NCBI GenBank assembly: GCA_018822665.1 | Contig: JAHJJX010000038.1 | Coordinates: 1-62,078 of the forward strand | Source of the DNA: a bacterium | Lineage (GTDB): Bacteria > Campylobacterota > Campylobacteria > Campylobacterales > Sulfurimonadaceae | Direction: 5' to 3' | Length of the DNA stretch: 62,078 nt | Shown: positions 8,811 to 16,902 of the stretch, in pieces | Layout of the letters: the number at the start of each line of letters is the position of its first letter | Numbering within the stretch: position 1 is the first letter of the stretch | Program-made: the position numbers and the translations under genes | The notes under the pieces: generated by a model | Seen by the model: only the letters and a program-made list of their open reading frames with translations | What the model was told of the DNA's origin: nothing | Database searches by the model: none

Positions 8811-11366
8811 CTAGTTTGTAGGTACAACTGTTATGTTGTAATCCATACGTCCAAACCATGAATCAACTCCAGAGAAACGATCTGTTGAGTCATACGTCGC
8901 ATCCTCTTGAATCCAAGCATTAAATACTGTTCTGCCATCCGGAGAAGAAAGAGACTGTACTTCTTTTTCTTCGATATAGCCACCGTCTCTTGCCGCTAAT
9001 TTAAGAACTGGATCCCAAGTTTCACCTTTATCAGTAGAACGTGTATAAAAAATATCTGTTGCTACATGTTCTGTTCCCGTAGGCTCAAGCAAATCTAGAT
9101 TGCCCCAAACAATAAAGAAGGTATTAGGATTGCTTTTATCCGAAACTAATCCTGTTTTTTCATATCGACCTCTTGGTGTCGGAACAAATCTCGGATCCTC
9201 TGTTGTTTCCGATGATTTTGTAACCAGAGTAATATTTTTTGGTCCTTTCCACGCACCGTCTAGGAATAGATTGGTATGGAAGTTACTCGGCATATGTCCT
9301 TGTCCTGTTTTAACATCACTAGGAGTGTATGCATACCCTGTAAATACATCGTTCCCACGTAAAAAGATACGAGGTGAGAAAGTATTTTCATACATATTAT
9401 CATACGTTTGCGCATCAAGATTCGATATATCCCAATCTACGGCGTAATTTGTTGAGTTCACATCCGCTTGAGGATTTTGAGCACTCACATTTGTTACCAC
9501 ACGACCGTCAAGTTCTGTAAATGCCGAATATTCAAATCCACTGTTTACACGAACAAACATATCTGAGGAATCACCTCGAGTCTCAAACGATTGTTTATAT
9601 AAAAATGCAAAGTTTATTTTGTCTGCATCACAAGCGTCAACCTGTGTACCAATAACTAAACGACGTGCATTTTCAAAAATCATATTTGAAGAATCATTTT
9701 GGTCAGGAACTTTAATATTGACTATTTGTCCAGAACTTACCATTGGAATCGCTACGTGCTGAATAGATTCAGGGTCAGTAACATTAAAATCATTTACTGC
9801 GTCAAAATCCCAGCTTTCAAAGTAAACTGATTTTCCTTCAAGGGCTATATCGGTTTCATTTACATCAACAGCGTCCTTATCAGTCAAACCTTTTGTTTCT
9901 TCATAACCAAAAACTACAACGAATTGATGCGGTTCTGCATCTGTCTCAAGAATAGTTAATGCTGATCTGGATGCTCCGGTATCTCCATTAAGTACAACTT
10001 GAGTGTTGTCTAATACATCAATATAAGAAGTTTTACAACGCGTAATCGGTTTTCCTGCATTATTTAGAGTCTCTAGGTCTACATAACCATAGGTGTCACA
10101 TAAATGCTTACAATAAAGTTTCGTATCATCATTTGAACACTTTTCATTATCTGTGATACGTAAAGGATAGTGAAAATTCACTGCCGATTTAGGTTTTGTA
10201 GTATTTTCATCTAAAGGCAATGTAGCATTAAAATCAGCCCATTTTAAAGAGGAATACCAGATGTCAGAACCATGGTTTGTAGTAGCCCCGCTCCATCCGT
10301 CTCCAGGACCTTCTCCTTTACCAGAACGTAATCCTTTTGTATCTTCTTGCCAAGACATTGCAAAACCTGCCCATGAACCTTCAATCCAAATATGATTTGA
10401 ATCCCTTGTTCCCGACGTAAGTTGTACAGGAGCCTGCCATTCTATCTCACCAATCTCAGTATTTAAAATACCTCTGGATGTCCATACACAAGAATACGGA
10501 ACTTGATATACCGTCTTACCGTTAGGCGCAACTATCCCGCCGTAATCAATATAACCTTGAGAACCGTTTACTGCAAAATAATCCGTAGGATATGTAATTC
10601 CCGAAACATTATTGTCAGTAACATCAACATCTTCTACTTTTAAAAGGTCCAAAGGATTGCCGCTTGGACAATACTTATCATGCCATGCAACCATTACATA
10701 ATTGCCTTTTATGGCAACTTTTGGTTTTTGAGCATTTCCAGGATACGGTATTTTATTACCATCCCAAGTTACCATTAACGAACTCTTATCTGAAGTATCT
10801 GAGATAGTATAGTTTTTCCACGTCTGACCATCATCAAGAGAAAAGCCGACAAACACACCATCTACGTGAGTAGGATCGCCAATATCTGCACTTCCGTCAT
10901 CCAGCTCATAGTTACCTTTTACTTGTTGTCTGTAGCTAAGAATAAGCGGGTGAACCATAAGACCATCAACAGTAACGTTACCATCAGATGACCTCGCCTG
11001 AGTAATTGTTTCAAAACGGCGAATACTGCTTTGACCCGTATGATTTTGTCTGTTTATATCACTAACAGAAGGGGAAGAAACATCCCTTTTGCTTGAGGAC
11101 ACTTGCGTATCACTCGTGTTATATTCACCTGAGTCATATACGGTTGCCGCGTTTGGATTGTCACAATACAGTCCAACTTCCCCGTCTAAGCCCGTTCTTA
11201 ATCTAAATTTAGGTGGTATCGGCTCCACTTGACCTAAAATACCACTATCTCCCGTATCTGTGAGGGCCGCATTAGCGCTCGGCCCGTCACTCTCCCCACA
11301 TCCTACGACAATACCACTTACAATGGCAATTATACCAACGGATATACCAATTGACTTTCTCATCAT
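8811..11366 (-). CDS. Large secreted lipoprotein with Asp-box (BNR-like) repeats
   Basis: Function unknown. The N-terminus has a signal segment and lipobox ending VVGCGES, so the mature protein should start at Cys23 as a lipoprotein. Two Asp-box-like motifs, SLDDGQTW (about residue 175) and STDKGETW (about 790), suggest a sialidase-like beta-propeller. A Gly-rich stretch GEGPGDGWSG lies near residue 355. The pattern reminds me of a secreted family called choice-of-anchor O, but I cannot verify this. The gene stands alone between its own hairpin and sppA, breaking a neighbourhood that is contiguous in C. jejuni, and has no copy of the dispersed repeat. AAAGGG precedes two adjacent ATG codons; the second (11363) has the better spacing. 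Confidence 0.75.
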   Translation of the reverse strand: MMRKSIGISVGIIAIVSGIVVGCGESDGPSANAALTDTGDSGILGQVEPIPPKFRLRTGLDGEVGLYCDNPNAATVYDSGEYNTSDTQVSSSKRDVSSPSVSDINRQNHTGQSSIRRFETITQARSSDGNVTVDGLMVHPLILSYRQQVKGNYELDDGSADIGDPTHVDGVFVGFSLDDGQTWKNYTISDTSDKSSLMVTWDGNKIPYPGNAQKPKVAIKGNYVMVAWHDKYCPSGNPLDLLKVEDVDVTDNNVSGITYPTDYFAVNGSQGYIDYGGIVAPNGKTVYQVPYSCVWTSRGILNTEIGEIEWQAPVQLTSGTRDSNHIWIEGSWAGFAMSWQEDTKGLRSGKGEGPGDGWSGATTNHGSDIWYSSLKWADFNATLPLDENTTKPKSAVNFHYPLRITDNEKCSNDDTKLYCKHLCDTYGYVDLETLNNAGKPITRCKTSYIDVLDNTQVVLNGDTGASRSALTILETDAEPHQFVVVFGYEETKGLTDKDAVDVNETDIALEGKSVYFESWDFDAVNDFNVTDPESIQHVAIPMVSSGQIVNIKVPDQNDSSNMIFENARRLVIGTQVDACDADKINFAFLYKQSFETRGDSSDMFVRVNSGFEYSAFTELDGRVVTNVSAQNPQADVNSTNYAVDWDISNLDAQTYDNMYENTFSPRIFLRGNDVFTGYAYTPSDVKTGQGHMPSNFHTNLFLDGAWKGPKNITLVTKSSETTEDPRFVPTPRGRYEKTGLVSDKSNPNTFFIVWGNLDLLEPTGTEHVATDIFYTRSTDKGETWDPVLKLAARDGGYIEEKEVQSLSSPDGRTVFNAWIQEDATYDSTDRFSGVDSWFGRMDYNITVVPTN

Positions 11367-11461
11367 AAACCCTTTTTATTGGAGTACCAACATATACGCA
11401 TCTCAGCGCACATATTTAATCTTTACCCTCACATTATGACACATTACGAACGAATATACAT

Positions 11462-11475
11462 CACCCATTCGGGTG
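11462..11475. other. Small hairpin in the lipoprotein-sppA gap
   Basis: A 5-bp stem CACCC / GGGTG with a 4-nt loop lies in the 209-base divergent region. It could be in the leader of the lipoprotein mRNA. The rest of the gap is AT-rich with no other clear element except the sppA -10 box. Confidence 0.3.
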
Positions 11476-11542
11476 TAAAGTTAAAATTAATGCCAAAAAC
11501 TTAATTAATTATATTATTTTATATTCATACATATAGTTTGGA

Positions 11543-11548
11543 TATAAT
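11543..11548 (+). promoter_or_regulatory. -10 box for sppA
   Basis: TATAAT, 27 bases before the sppA ATG, with AGGA as ribosome-binding site. No good -35 is seen at 17 bases, as is common for sigma-70 promoters in this group. Confidence 0.55.
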
Positions 11549-11575
11549 TCCCAAAAATTATACAGGATAATCAAG

Positions 11576-12445
11576 ATGGAATTTATAAAAAAACTTTTTT
11601 CACCCATAACTGCGACACTAGGATTTATACAAAATCATTTTAAGGCTATGATTTTTTTACTTATAGTATTTTTAATTTTTGCACCCTCAAGCGATACAGA
11701 ACTTAAACCGAACAATCTTGAAGAAATTTCTCTTTTCGGCCCGATTATAGAAGTTTCAGAAGTACTGCAGCAAATAGAAAATGCTACTTCCAATGAAAAA
11801 GTAAAAGGTGTTTTATTTACTGTAGATTCTCCGGGGGGAGCGGTTGCACCTTCCATTGAACTGGCGTATGCAATCAAAAGACTCAAAGAAAAAAAACCTG
11901 TAATTGTATATGCAAACGGAACTCTTGCCAGCGGCAGTTATTATGCAAGTATATGGGCAAATGAGATTATCGTAAATCCTGGAGCTATGGTTGGAAGCAT
12001 AGGAGTTATCCTTCAAGGAGCTGATATAAGTGGACTTATGAGCAAAATCGGTGTGCAGACACAAAGTATTCAAGCAGGTAAATATAAAAAAGTTGGTACG
12101 CCAGACAGGGCGTGGACACCGGATGAAGTGAATGAATTAAATAAAGTTATTCAAGGCACTTACGATATGTTTACGCAAGATGTTGCACATGCCAGAAAAC
12201 TGGACATCAGAAAAAGAGATATATTTGCAAATGCACATATATTCACCGCCGCTCAAGCCAAAGAAGTCGGATTAATTGACAGTTTAGGTGTAAGCCACGA
12301 TGCAAAATTAAAGCTGATTCAACTCAGCGGAGTAACCGAGCCGGTATGGAATAAAGAAGATAAATTTGATAAAATCATTAAAAAGCTCTCGGCAACTACT
12401 GCCGTTGCACTTCACACTTACTTCCCTGCTTTGGTTTTAAAATAA
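11576..12445 (+). CDS. sppA: Signal peptide peptidase SppA
   Basis: SppA is a membrane serine peptidase that clears cleaved signal peptides. One membrane segment (about residues 23-42) is followed by the ClpP-like fold: DSPGG near residue 83, the nucleophile Ser in NGTLASGSYYAS (about 120), and the catalytic Lys in QAGKYKKVGTP (about 165). At 289 residues it is the short, single-domain form. It ends 60 bases before the converging FmdE-like gene, and a bidirectional repeat hairpin lies between them. Confidence 0.93.
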   Translation: MEFIKKLFSPITATLGFIQNHFKAMIFLLIVFLIFAPSSDTELKPNNLEEISLFGPIIEVSEVLQQIENATSNEKVKGVLFTVDSPGGAVAPSIELAYAIKRLKEKKPVIVYANGTLASGSYYASIWANEIIVNPGAMVGSIGVILQGADISGLMSKIGVQTQSIQAGKYKKVGTPDRAWTPDEVNELNKVIQGTYDMFTQDVAHARKLDIRKRDIFANAHIFTAAQAKEVGLIDSLGVSHDAKLKLIQLSGVTEPVWNKEDKFDKIIKKLSATTAVALHTYFPALVLK

Positions 12446-12470
12446 TTCTCTCTTTCTCTCCAAAAAACAT

Positions 12471-12504
12471 TTCCACATGCCAAGCTTTTTCTCGGCATGT
12501 GGAA
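12471..12504. terminator. Repeat-pair hairpin between sppA and FmdE-like gene
   Basis: Two copies of the dispersed repeat face each other: TTCCACATGCC at 12471 and GGCATGTGGAA ending at 12504. They form a perfect 11-bp stem with a 12-nt loop containing TTTTT. The hairpin sits between the 3' ends of two converging genes, where a bidirectional terminator is expected. Confidence 0.8.
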
Positions 12505-12505
12505 G

Positions 12506-13105
12506 TTAGAGCTCCGTAACTTTTACAACGCTTTGTAGATTTTCAAATATTCTTTTAACTCTATCTTGCCAAAGCTCACCAAAAAGTTTTAATTCTTCTT
12601 GTGTTGCAGAGGAGAGCTGCATTTTTTGCATAATCGGCTGCATTTGCGGACTTGGCATGACAGACATTGGATTGTAGACAACATCCACGCTCTTTCCTGT
12701 ATCTACTCTTGTAAATCTGGCGGATGAATCTATTTTAGAATTAAAAAACATCAAAGAGTGTCTTGCAAATTTTCCCGAGAGACCTTTAAAACCGCTTTTA
12801 TCCGTTGCTCCTGTTATGTGTGAAATTACATTTCCTATAACACCGGCTACCCCGTTTTCAAGAGAATCTTCAAACTCAACTTTAATATTTCCGCGGACGG
12901 CTCTCTCATTCGGATACAAAACCTTCAGCGCTTCAAGCGTAATAATGTAAGCACCGGCAACAGTTGGACAACTGTGCCCTGCTGATTTTACAACATCTAA
13001 ATAAGAAAATTCATACTCTCCATTTTCAAATGCACCTAAAGCATTTGCCAAATAATCTTTCACTTTTATCACTTCTATTGCATCATAAAATTCTGGATAA
13101 CCCAT
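12506..13105 (-). CDS. FmdE-family protein
   Basis: This 199-residue protein resembles the FmdE family, first described near methanogen formylmethanofuran dehydrogenase but also found as single-domain proteins in bacteria with molybdenum enzymes. The typical segment SAGHSCPTVAGAY, with a possible metal-binding His and Cys, is at about residue 43. No other formylmethanofuran gene is nearby, so the original pathway cannot be assumed. It is the last gene of the long minus-strand run and follows xseA by nine bases. Function unknown. Confidence 0.65.
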   Translation of the reverse strand: MGYPEFYDAIEVIKVKDYLANALGAFENGEYEFSYLDVVKSAGHSCPTVAGAYIITLEALKVLYPNERAVRGNIKVEFEDSLENGVAGVIGNVISHITGATDKSGFKGLSGKFARHSLMFFNSKIDSSARFTRVDTGKSVDVVYNPMSVMPSPQMQPIMQKMQLSSATQEELKLFGELWQDRVKRIFENLQSVVKVTEL

Positions 13106-13114
13106 TTATGTTCC

Positions 13115-14365
13115 TTATATATTGCTCTTTTTCATCACTTTTGCACTTATAAAAACTTTATCATTCATAAGCTCAAAGGTATCATTCACTTTCAAAGATG
13201 ATAAGTCAATAACCTTAGAATCTTTAGAAATTTGTGCATATCCGCTTTTCGTTTTAAACTTTGGATGATTGGATTCTAGCATTTTTTGAAGATTTAAAAC
13301 TTGATTTAAATTAAGATTTATAAGTGAGTCGATGGCATGTGGAAATCTCATTTTTACATGTTGCAACTCTTTTGAAAAGTTTTGTAATTTAAAAGAAATA
13401 GTTTGCGAAAAAACATCTTTAAGTTGCTTGACTTCTTGGTGTTTTTGGAATATTTTTTTCTCTAAAGAGTGCTGAGAATAAGAGTTTAGCAAATGGGCAA
13501 GCTCTTGTTTTTTGACAAATATCTTTTGTAAAAGTATTTGATTTAACTGCGACTCAACGGAATCCAAATACTGATACAACTCATTTGTATCGGGCAAACA
13601 CATCTCCATAGCAGCGCTTGGAGTCGGAGCTCTTAAATCTGCGACAAAATCACTGATTACCCAATCTATCTCATGACCTACAGCCGATACTATAGGTGTT
13701 TTCGCTCTAAAAATAGCATCTGCGACCACCTCTTCATTGAAGGCCCATAAATCTTCTATGCTTCCGCCGCCGCGACCTACAATGATGATGTCATACTCTT
13801 TAGTATCACTCACTGTAATTGCATTTGAGATAGCTCTTGGCGCATTATCGCCTTGAACCAAAACATCATACACATCTATCTCTAAAAGTCTGTATCTACT
13901 GTTTGCAACTCTTAGCATATCTTGAAGTGCGGCCGATGTTGCAGAAGTGATAAGGGCTATGCGAGAAGGGAATTTCGGAAGTTGCTTTTTTCTAGAAGAG
14001 TCAAAGTAACCCTGAGATGCAAGTTTTTGTTTTAACTGTTCATACGCCAACGCCAAAGCGCCATGACCTGCGGGCTGAATGTCAAAGCAGTTGATTTGAT
14101 ATTCACCTCGAGGCTTATAAAGAGTAATCGCACCATCAAGAATAACTTTTAGCCCTTCTTTTAATTCAAAACGAAGCTTTGAAGCATTGCCTTTAAACAT
14201 TACGGCTTTAAGCGTTGAAGTTGAATCTTTTAATGTGAAGTAAATGTGTCCGCTGTTGTGAACGGTTATACGGGAGAGTTCGCCCTCCACAAAAACACGA
14301 CTAAAGCTCGTCTCCAAAAGAGACTTAATCTGCTCATTTAATGCCGATACACTCAGTGTCTGCAT
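13115..14365 (-). CDS. xseA: Exodeoxyribonuclease VII large subunit
   Basis: XseA with XseB degrades single-stranded DNA into short oligonucleotides. The N-terminal OB-fold is seen at about residues 10-100 (FVEGELSRITVHNSGHIYF). The catalytic domain has GRGGGSIEDLWAFN near residue 200, then AVGHEIDWVISDF and DLRAPTPSAAME near 235-255. A long coiled-coil region (about 270-360) precedes the C-terminal end. The small subunit gene xseB is not in the window. Confidence 0.95.
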   Translation of the reverse strand: MQTLSVSALNEQIKSLLETSFSRVFVEGELSRITVHNSGHIYFTLKDSTSTLKAVMFKGNASKLRFELKEGLKVILDGAITLYKPRGEYQINCFDIQPAGHGALALAYEQLKQKLASQGYFDSSRKKQLPKFPSRIALITSATSAALQDMLRVANSRYRLLEIDVYDVLVQGDNAPRAISNAITVSDTKEYDIIIVGRGGGSIEDLWAFNEEVVADAIFRAKTPIVSAVGHEIDWVISDFVADLRAPTPSAAMEMCLPDTNELYQYLDSVESQLNQILLQKIFVKKQELAHLLNSYSQHSLEKKIFQKHQEVKQLKDVFSQTISFKLQNFSKELQHVKMRFPHAIDSLINLNLNQVLNLQKMLESNHPKFKTKSGYAQISKDSKVIDLSSLKVNDTFELMNDKVFISAKVMKKSNI

Positions 14366-14377
14366 AAATATAAATCT

Positions 14378-15103
14378 TTATTTTTTTTGTACGATTATAA
14401 GCGTAGAAATATCCATAGAAAAACTTTTTGAGTAAAGAAGCTCAAATCCGGCCGCTTCAAGCTCTTGTATCATTCCCTCTACCGTTGAAAAATCTTCGAT
14501 AGAATTTGGAAGATACTCATAAGCCTCTAAATTTTTAGATATAAAACCGCCAACTTTAGGGAGAATTTTATTCATATAAAAATCTCTGATTTTTCCTAGA
14601 AATGAAGGATTCTCATTTCTCATAAACTCTAAAATAACGACAAGTCCCTTATTTTTTAAAACTCTGTTAAACTCTTTAAGCGCGGCTTCTCTTTCAACAA
14701 CATTTCTAATGCCGTAAGTAATACTTAAAATATCACAACTTTCATCTTTTAATGGTATCTCCGTGGCCTTTGCTATATGATAATTGAATTTTGGAAATTT
14801 TTCTCTTGCAACATCCACCATGCCGCGGGACGGGTCTACCCCGACAATCTCACCTATGGCGATGCCTGAAACCTCTGCACGAGTTTTCCAATAGTTCATC
14901 ATATCTCCGGTTCCACATGCCACGTCCACAATTTTATCGATGGAGTCTTTTGCGGAAAACCCGTATGCTAAATCACAGGCTTTTCGTCTCCAGCTTCTGT
15001 CTACGCCCATGCTCATAACACGATTTGCCGTGTCATACGTCGGTGCGATATTATCAAACATTGAAACGATTTTCTCTTGTTTTGTATTTTCTTGTTTTGA
15101 CAT
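14378..15103 (-). CDS. ubiE: Demethylmenaquinone methyltransferase
   Basis: This SAM-dependent methyltransferase makes the last step of menaquinone synthesis (MenG/UbiE). The UbiE signature is visible as YDTANRVMSMGVDRSWRR near residue 24, the SAM-binding motif VDVACGTGDM near 62, and SITYGIRNV near 128. Campylobacterota use menaquinone, so menG is the better description. It lies between ribD and xseA with gaps of under 15 bases. A dispersed repeat copy at 14913 encodes the Ala-Cys-Gly of the SAM motif. Confidence 0.94.
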   Translation of the reverse strand: MSKQENTKQEKIVSMFDNIAPTYDTANRVMSMGVDRSWRRKACDLAYGFSAKDSIDKIVDVACGTGDMMNYWKTRAEVSGIAIGEIVGVDPSRGMVDVAREKFPKFNYHIAKATEIPLKDESCDILSITYGIRNVVEREAALKEFNRVLKNKGLVVILEFMRNENPSFLGKIRDFYMNKILPKVGGFISKNLEAYEYLPNSIEDFSTVEGMIQELEAAGFELLYSKSFSMDISTLIIVQKK

Positions 15104-15107
15104 AAAA

Positions 15108-16115
15108 TTACTTCCTTTTCATCCACATGATTATATCTTGCTCTTCTTTTTGTATATTTAAAATTTCAAATTTATGATTTAACTCTTTGAATCCATTGTT
15201 CCCGCCAAATTCAGGTGCCATGTAACATAAATAATAATCTACAAAAGACTGTGTCAGCGCAAACATTTGTGAGCTTCCCTCAATCATAATATTTTTATAC
15301 TTTTTTAAAAGTGAAAAATCTTCTTCTATAAAAACTTTTCTATCTTCAACTCCAAACAACGGGATGCTTGTATCAAACTCTTTTTCTCTTGAAATAATCA
15401 AAACATCAGGAGCTTTTCCATCCACAAGCCTTGCGTCTAAAATTGGTCTGTCAAGTCTGACGGTATTTCCGCCAATCACCAATAAATCACAAACATCTCG
15501 CATAGCATGTACATTTTTTCTCGAACCCACAGAACTGATAATCCCGCCATCTGTAGTAGCATTGAGTCTTTGCGCCCACTTAAAAAAAATAAAATTATTT
15601 TTATTCCACATGCCAAAAGGTTTCACTAAGGCATCACACTCTTTATTTAAAATATTTTCTTCTACTTCAACTCCACATGCCAAAAGCTTTTCACTTCCAC
15701 ATGCCGCAATTGCATTGAAATCTTTTGAGCCGACATATACTTTTTTAATTCCTAAAGAAGCGATTAAAGAAGCGCAGGACGGAGTTTTGCCTTCATGCGA
15801 ACACGGCTCCAAAGTTGTGTACAGAGATATATCTTTGAAACAATCCTTATGATTTTTTAAAAGAAAATCGTGAATTTCATGAGAGGATTCTATTTTTGAG
15901 ATATTGGAGTCATTCGTAAGATGGAAGTAGGCATCTTTAAGTGCCATAACTTCGGCATGTGGACATCCGGCTTTTTGATGGGCATTTACAGCCAAAAGCT
16001 CATTATTTTTTCCAACAACGGTACAACCGACTGCCGGATTGGGATAGGTTAAACCTTGATATTTCCAAGCCTCTGCGAGAGCCAGGTTCATAAAAAAGTT
16101 ACTGTCTATTACCAT
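15108..16115 (-). CDS. ribD: Riboflavin deaminase/reductase RibD
   Basis: RibD does two steps of riboflavin synthesis. The N-terminal deaminase has the zinc ligands in CPHAEVMAL (about residue 52) and LEPCSHEGKTPSCASLI (about 100). The C-terminal reductase runs from about residue 165 and includes DLLVIGGNTVRLDRPILDARL. Length 335 is a little short for the family but both domains are present. It overlaps rimP by seven bases. Four copies of the dispersed repeat (15606, 15673, 15697, 15954) fall in this one gene, the densest cluster of the window. Confidence 0.93.
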   Translation of the reverse strand: MVIDSNFFMNLALAEAWKYQGLTYPNPAVGCTVVGKNNELLAVNAHQKAGCPHAEVMALKDAYFHLTNDSNISKIESSHEIHDFLLKNHKDCFKDISLYTTLEPCSHEGKTPSCASLIASLGIKKVYVGSKDFNAIAACGSEKLLACGVEVEENILNKECDALVKPFGMWNKNNFIFFKWAQRLNATTDGGIISSVGSRKNVHAMRDVCDLLVIGGNTVRLDRPILDARLVDGKAPDVLIISREKEFDTSIPLFGVEDRKVFIEEDFSLLKKYKNIMIEGSSQMFALTQSFVDYYLCYMAPEFGGNNGFKELNHKFEILNIQKEEQDIIMWMKRK

Positions 16116-16549
16116 TCAAAATATGTTTTTGCTTTTGTAATCTCAGAGAAATCTGTCTCAACTTCTTCTCCCTCAACATCAATAAATATCTTATTGCCAT
16201 TGACCTTTAAGACTTTGCCTTTTAGCTTCTCTTTGTTTTTTAAAGTACAAAAAACATTTTCGCCTATAGATTTTGTAAAATGTTTAAGTGTAGATAATTT
16301 TCTCTCAATGCCCGGACTGCCCACTTCAAGTCTGTAATTTCCAGATACCGGTGGTGTAACATCCAATAAAGGTGAGATAAGATGTGTCAATTCAACACAT
16401 TTGTCCATATTGACACCGCCATCTGTTGCATCTTTTGCGGTAACACTCACACGAAATATAGTCTCGTCATTTTCACTCACAACACAAGTATCGTAAAGTT
16501 CTAAACCGACAGATTCAACTAATGAGTTAATATCACTCTCTAAACTCAT
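16109..16549 (-). CDS. rimP: Ribosome maturation factor RimP
   Basis: RimP helps assemble the 30S subunit. The N-terminal domain carries VESVGLELYD and the family feature SGNYRLEVGSPGIERKL near residue 77, followed by a C-terminal SH3-like domain (about 90-146). It overlaps rbfA by four bases, the usual rimP-rbfA-infB arrangement in this phylum though reversed from E. coli order. Confidence 0.93.
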   Translation of the reverse strand: MSLESDINSLVESVGLELYDTCVVSENDETIFRVSVTAKDATDGGVNMDKCVELTHLISPLLDVTPPVSGNYRLEVGSPGIERKLSTLKHFTKSIGENVFCTLKNKEKLKGKVLKVNGNKIFIDVEGEEVETDFSEITKAKTYFEW

Positions 16550-16902
16550 TTTGTCTCCTTAGATATTTTTTTAAAAAGCTCTTCAATATTCTGTGATGTT
16601 TGAAACACTTCATCAAATTCAAAAGTTAATTTTGGACAGCGAAACCAACCTTGGTCTTTCAAACAATGATCTTCAATCACAGGACGGGCTTTTTTTAACA
16701 GTTTAATATATGTATCTTTTTCTTCATCGGTAAATGTAGCGGGGTCAATATAAACTTTAGCATCACTTCTGCCTCGAGAACACTTAACATCAATAATATT
16801 CAATTCATGCAGTCTGTTGTCGTTGAGACTGCTAAGCGCTTCAGGAATCAATTCCAGCAGAATCGATTCTGTTCTTTTTAACTTTATTTGAGCTGGAGTC
16901 AC
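16546..16902 (-). CDS. rbfA: Ribosome-binding factor A
   Basis: RbfA binds the 30S subunit during 16S rRNA maturation. The 118-residue protein has the KH-like pattern: early [15 protein letters not shown], a central [13 protein letters not shown] and a C-terminal [10 protein letters not shown]. It overlaps infB and rimP by four bases each. Confidence 0.88.
   Translation of the reverse strand: MTPAQIKLKRTESILLELIPEALSSLNDNRLHELNIIDVKCSRGRSDAKVYIDPATFTDEEKDTYIKLLKKARPVIEDHCLKDQGWFRCPKLTFEFDEVFQTSQNIEELFKKISKETK

Noticed and set aside
15364-15852. A 162-codon open frame opposite ribD
   Set aside because: RibD is intact in the other strand; the frame has no signal of its own.
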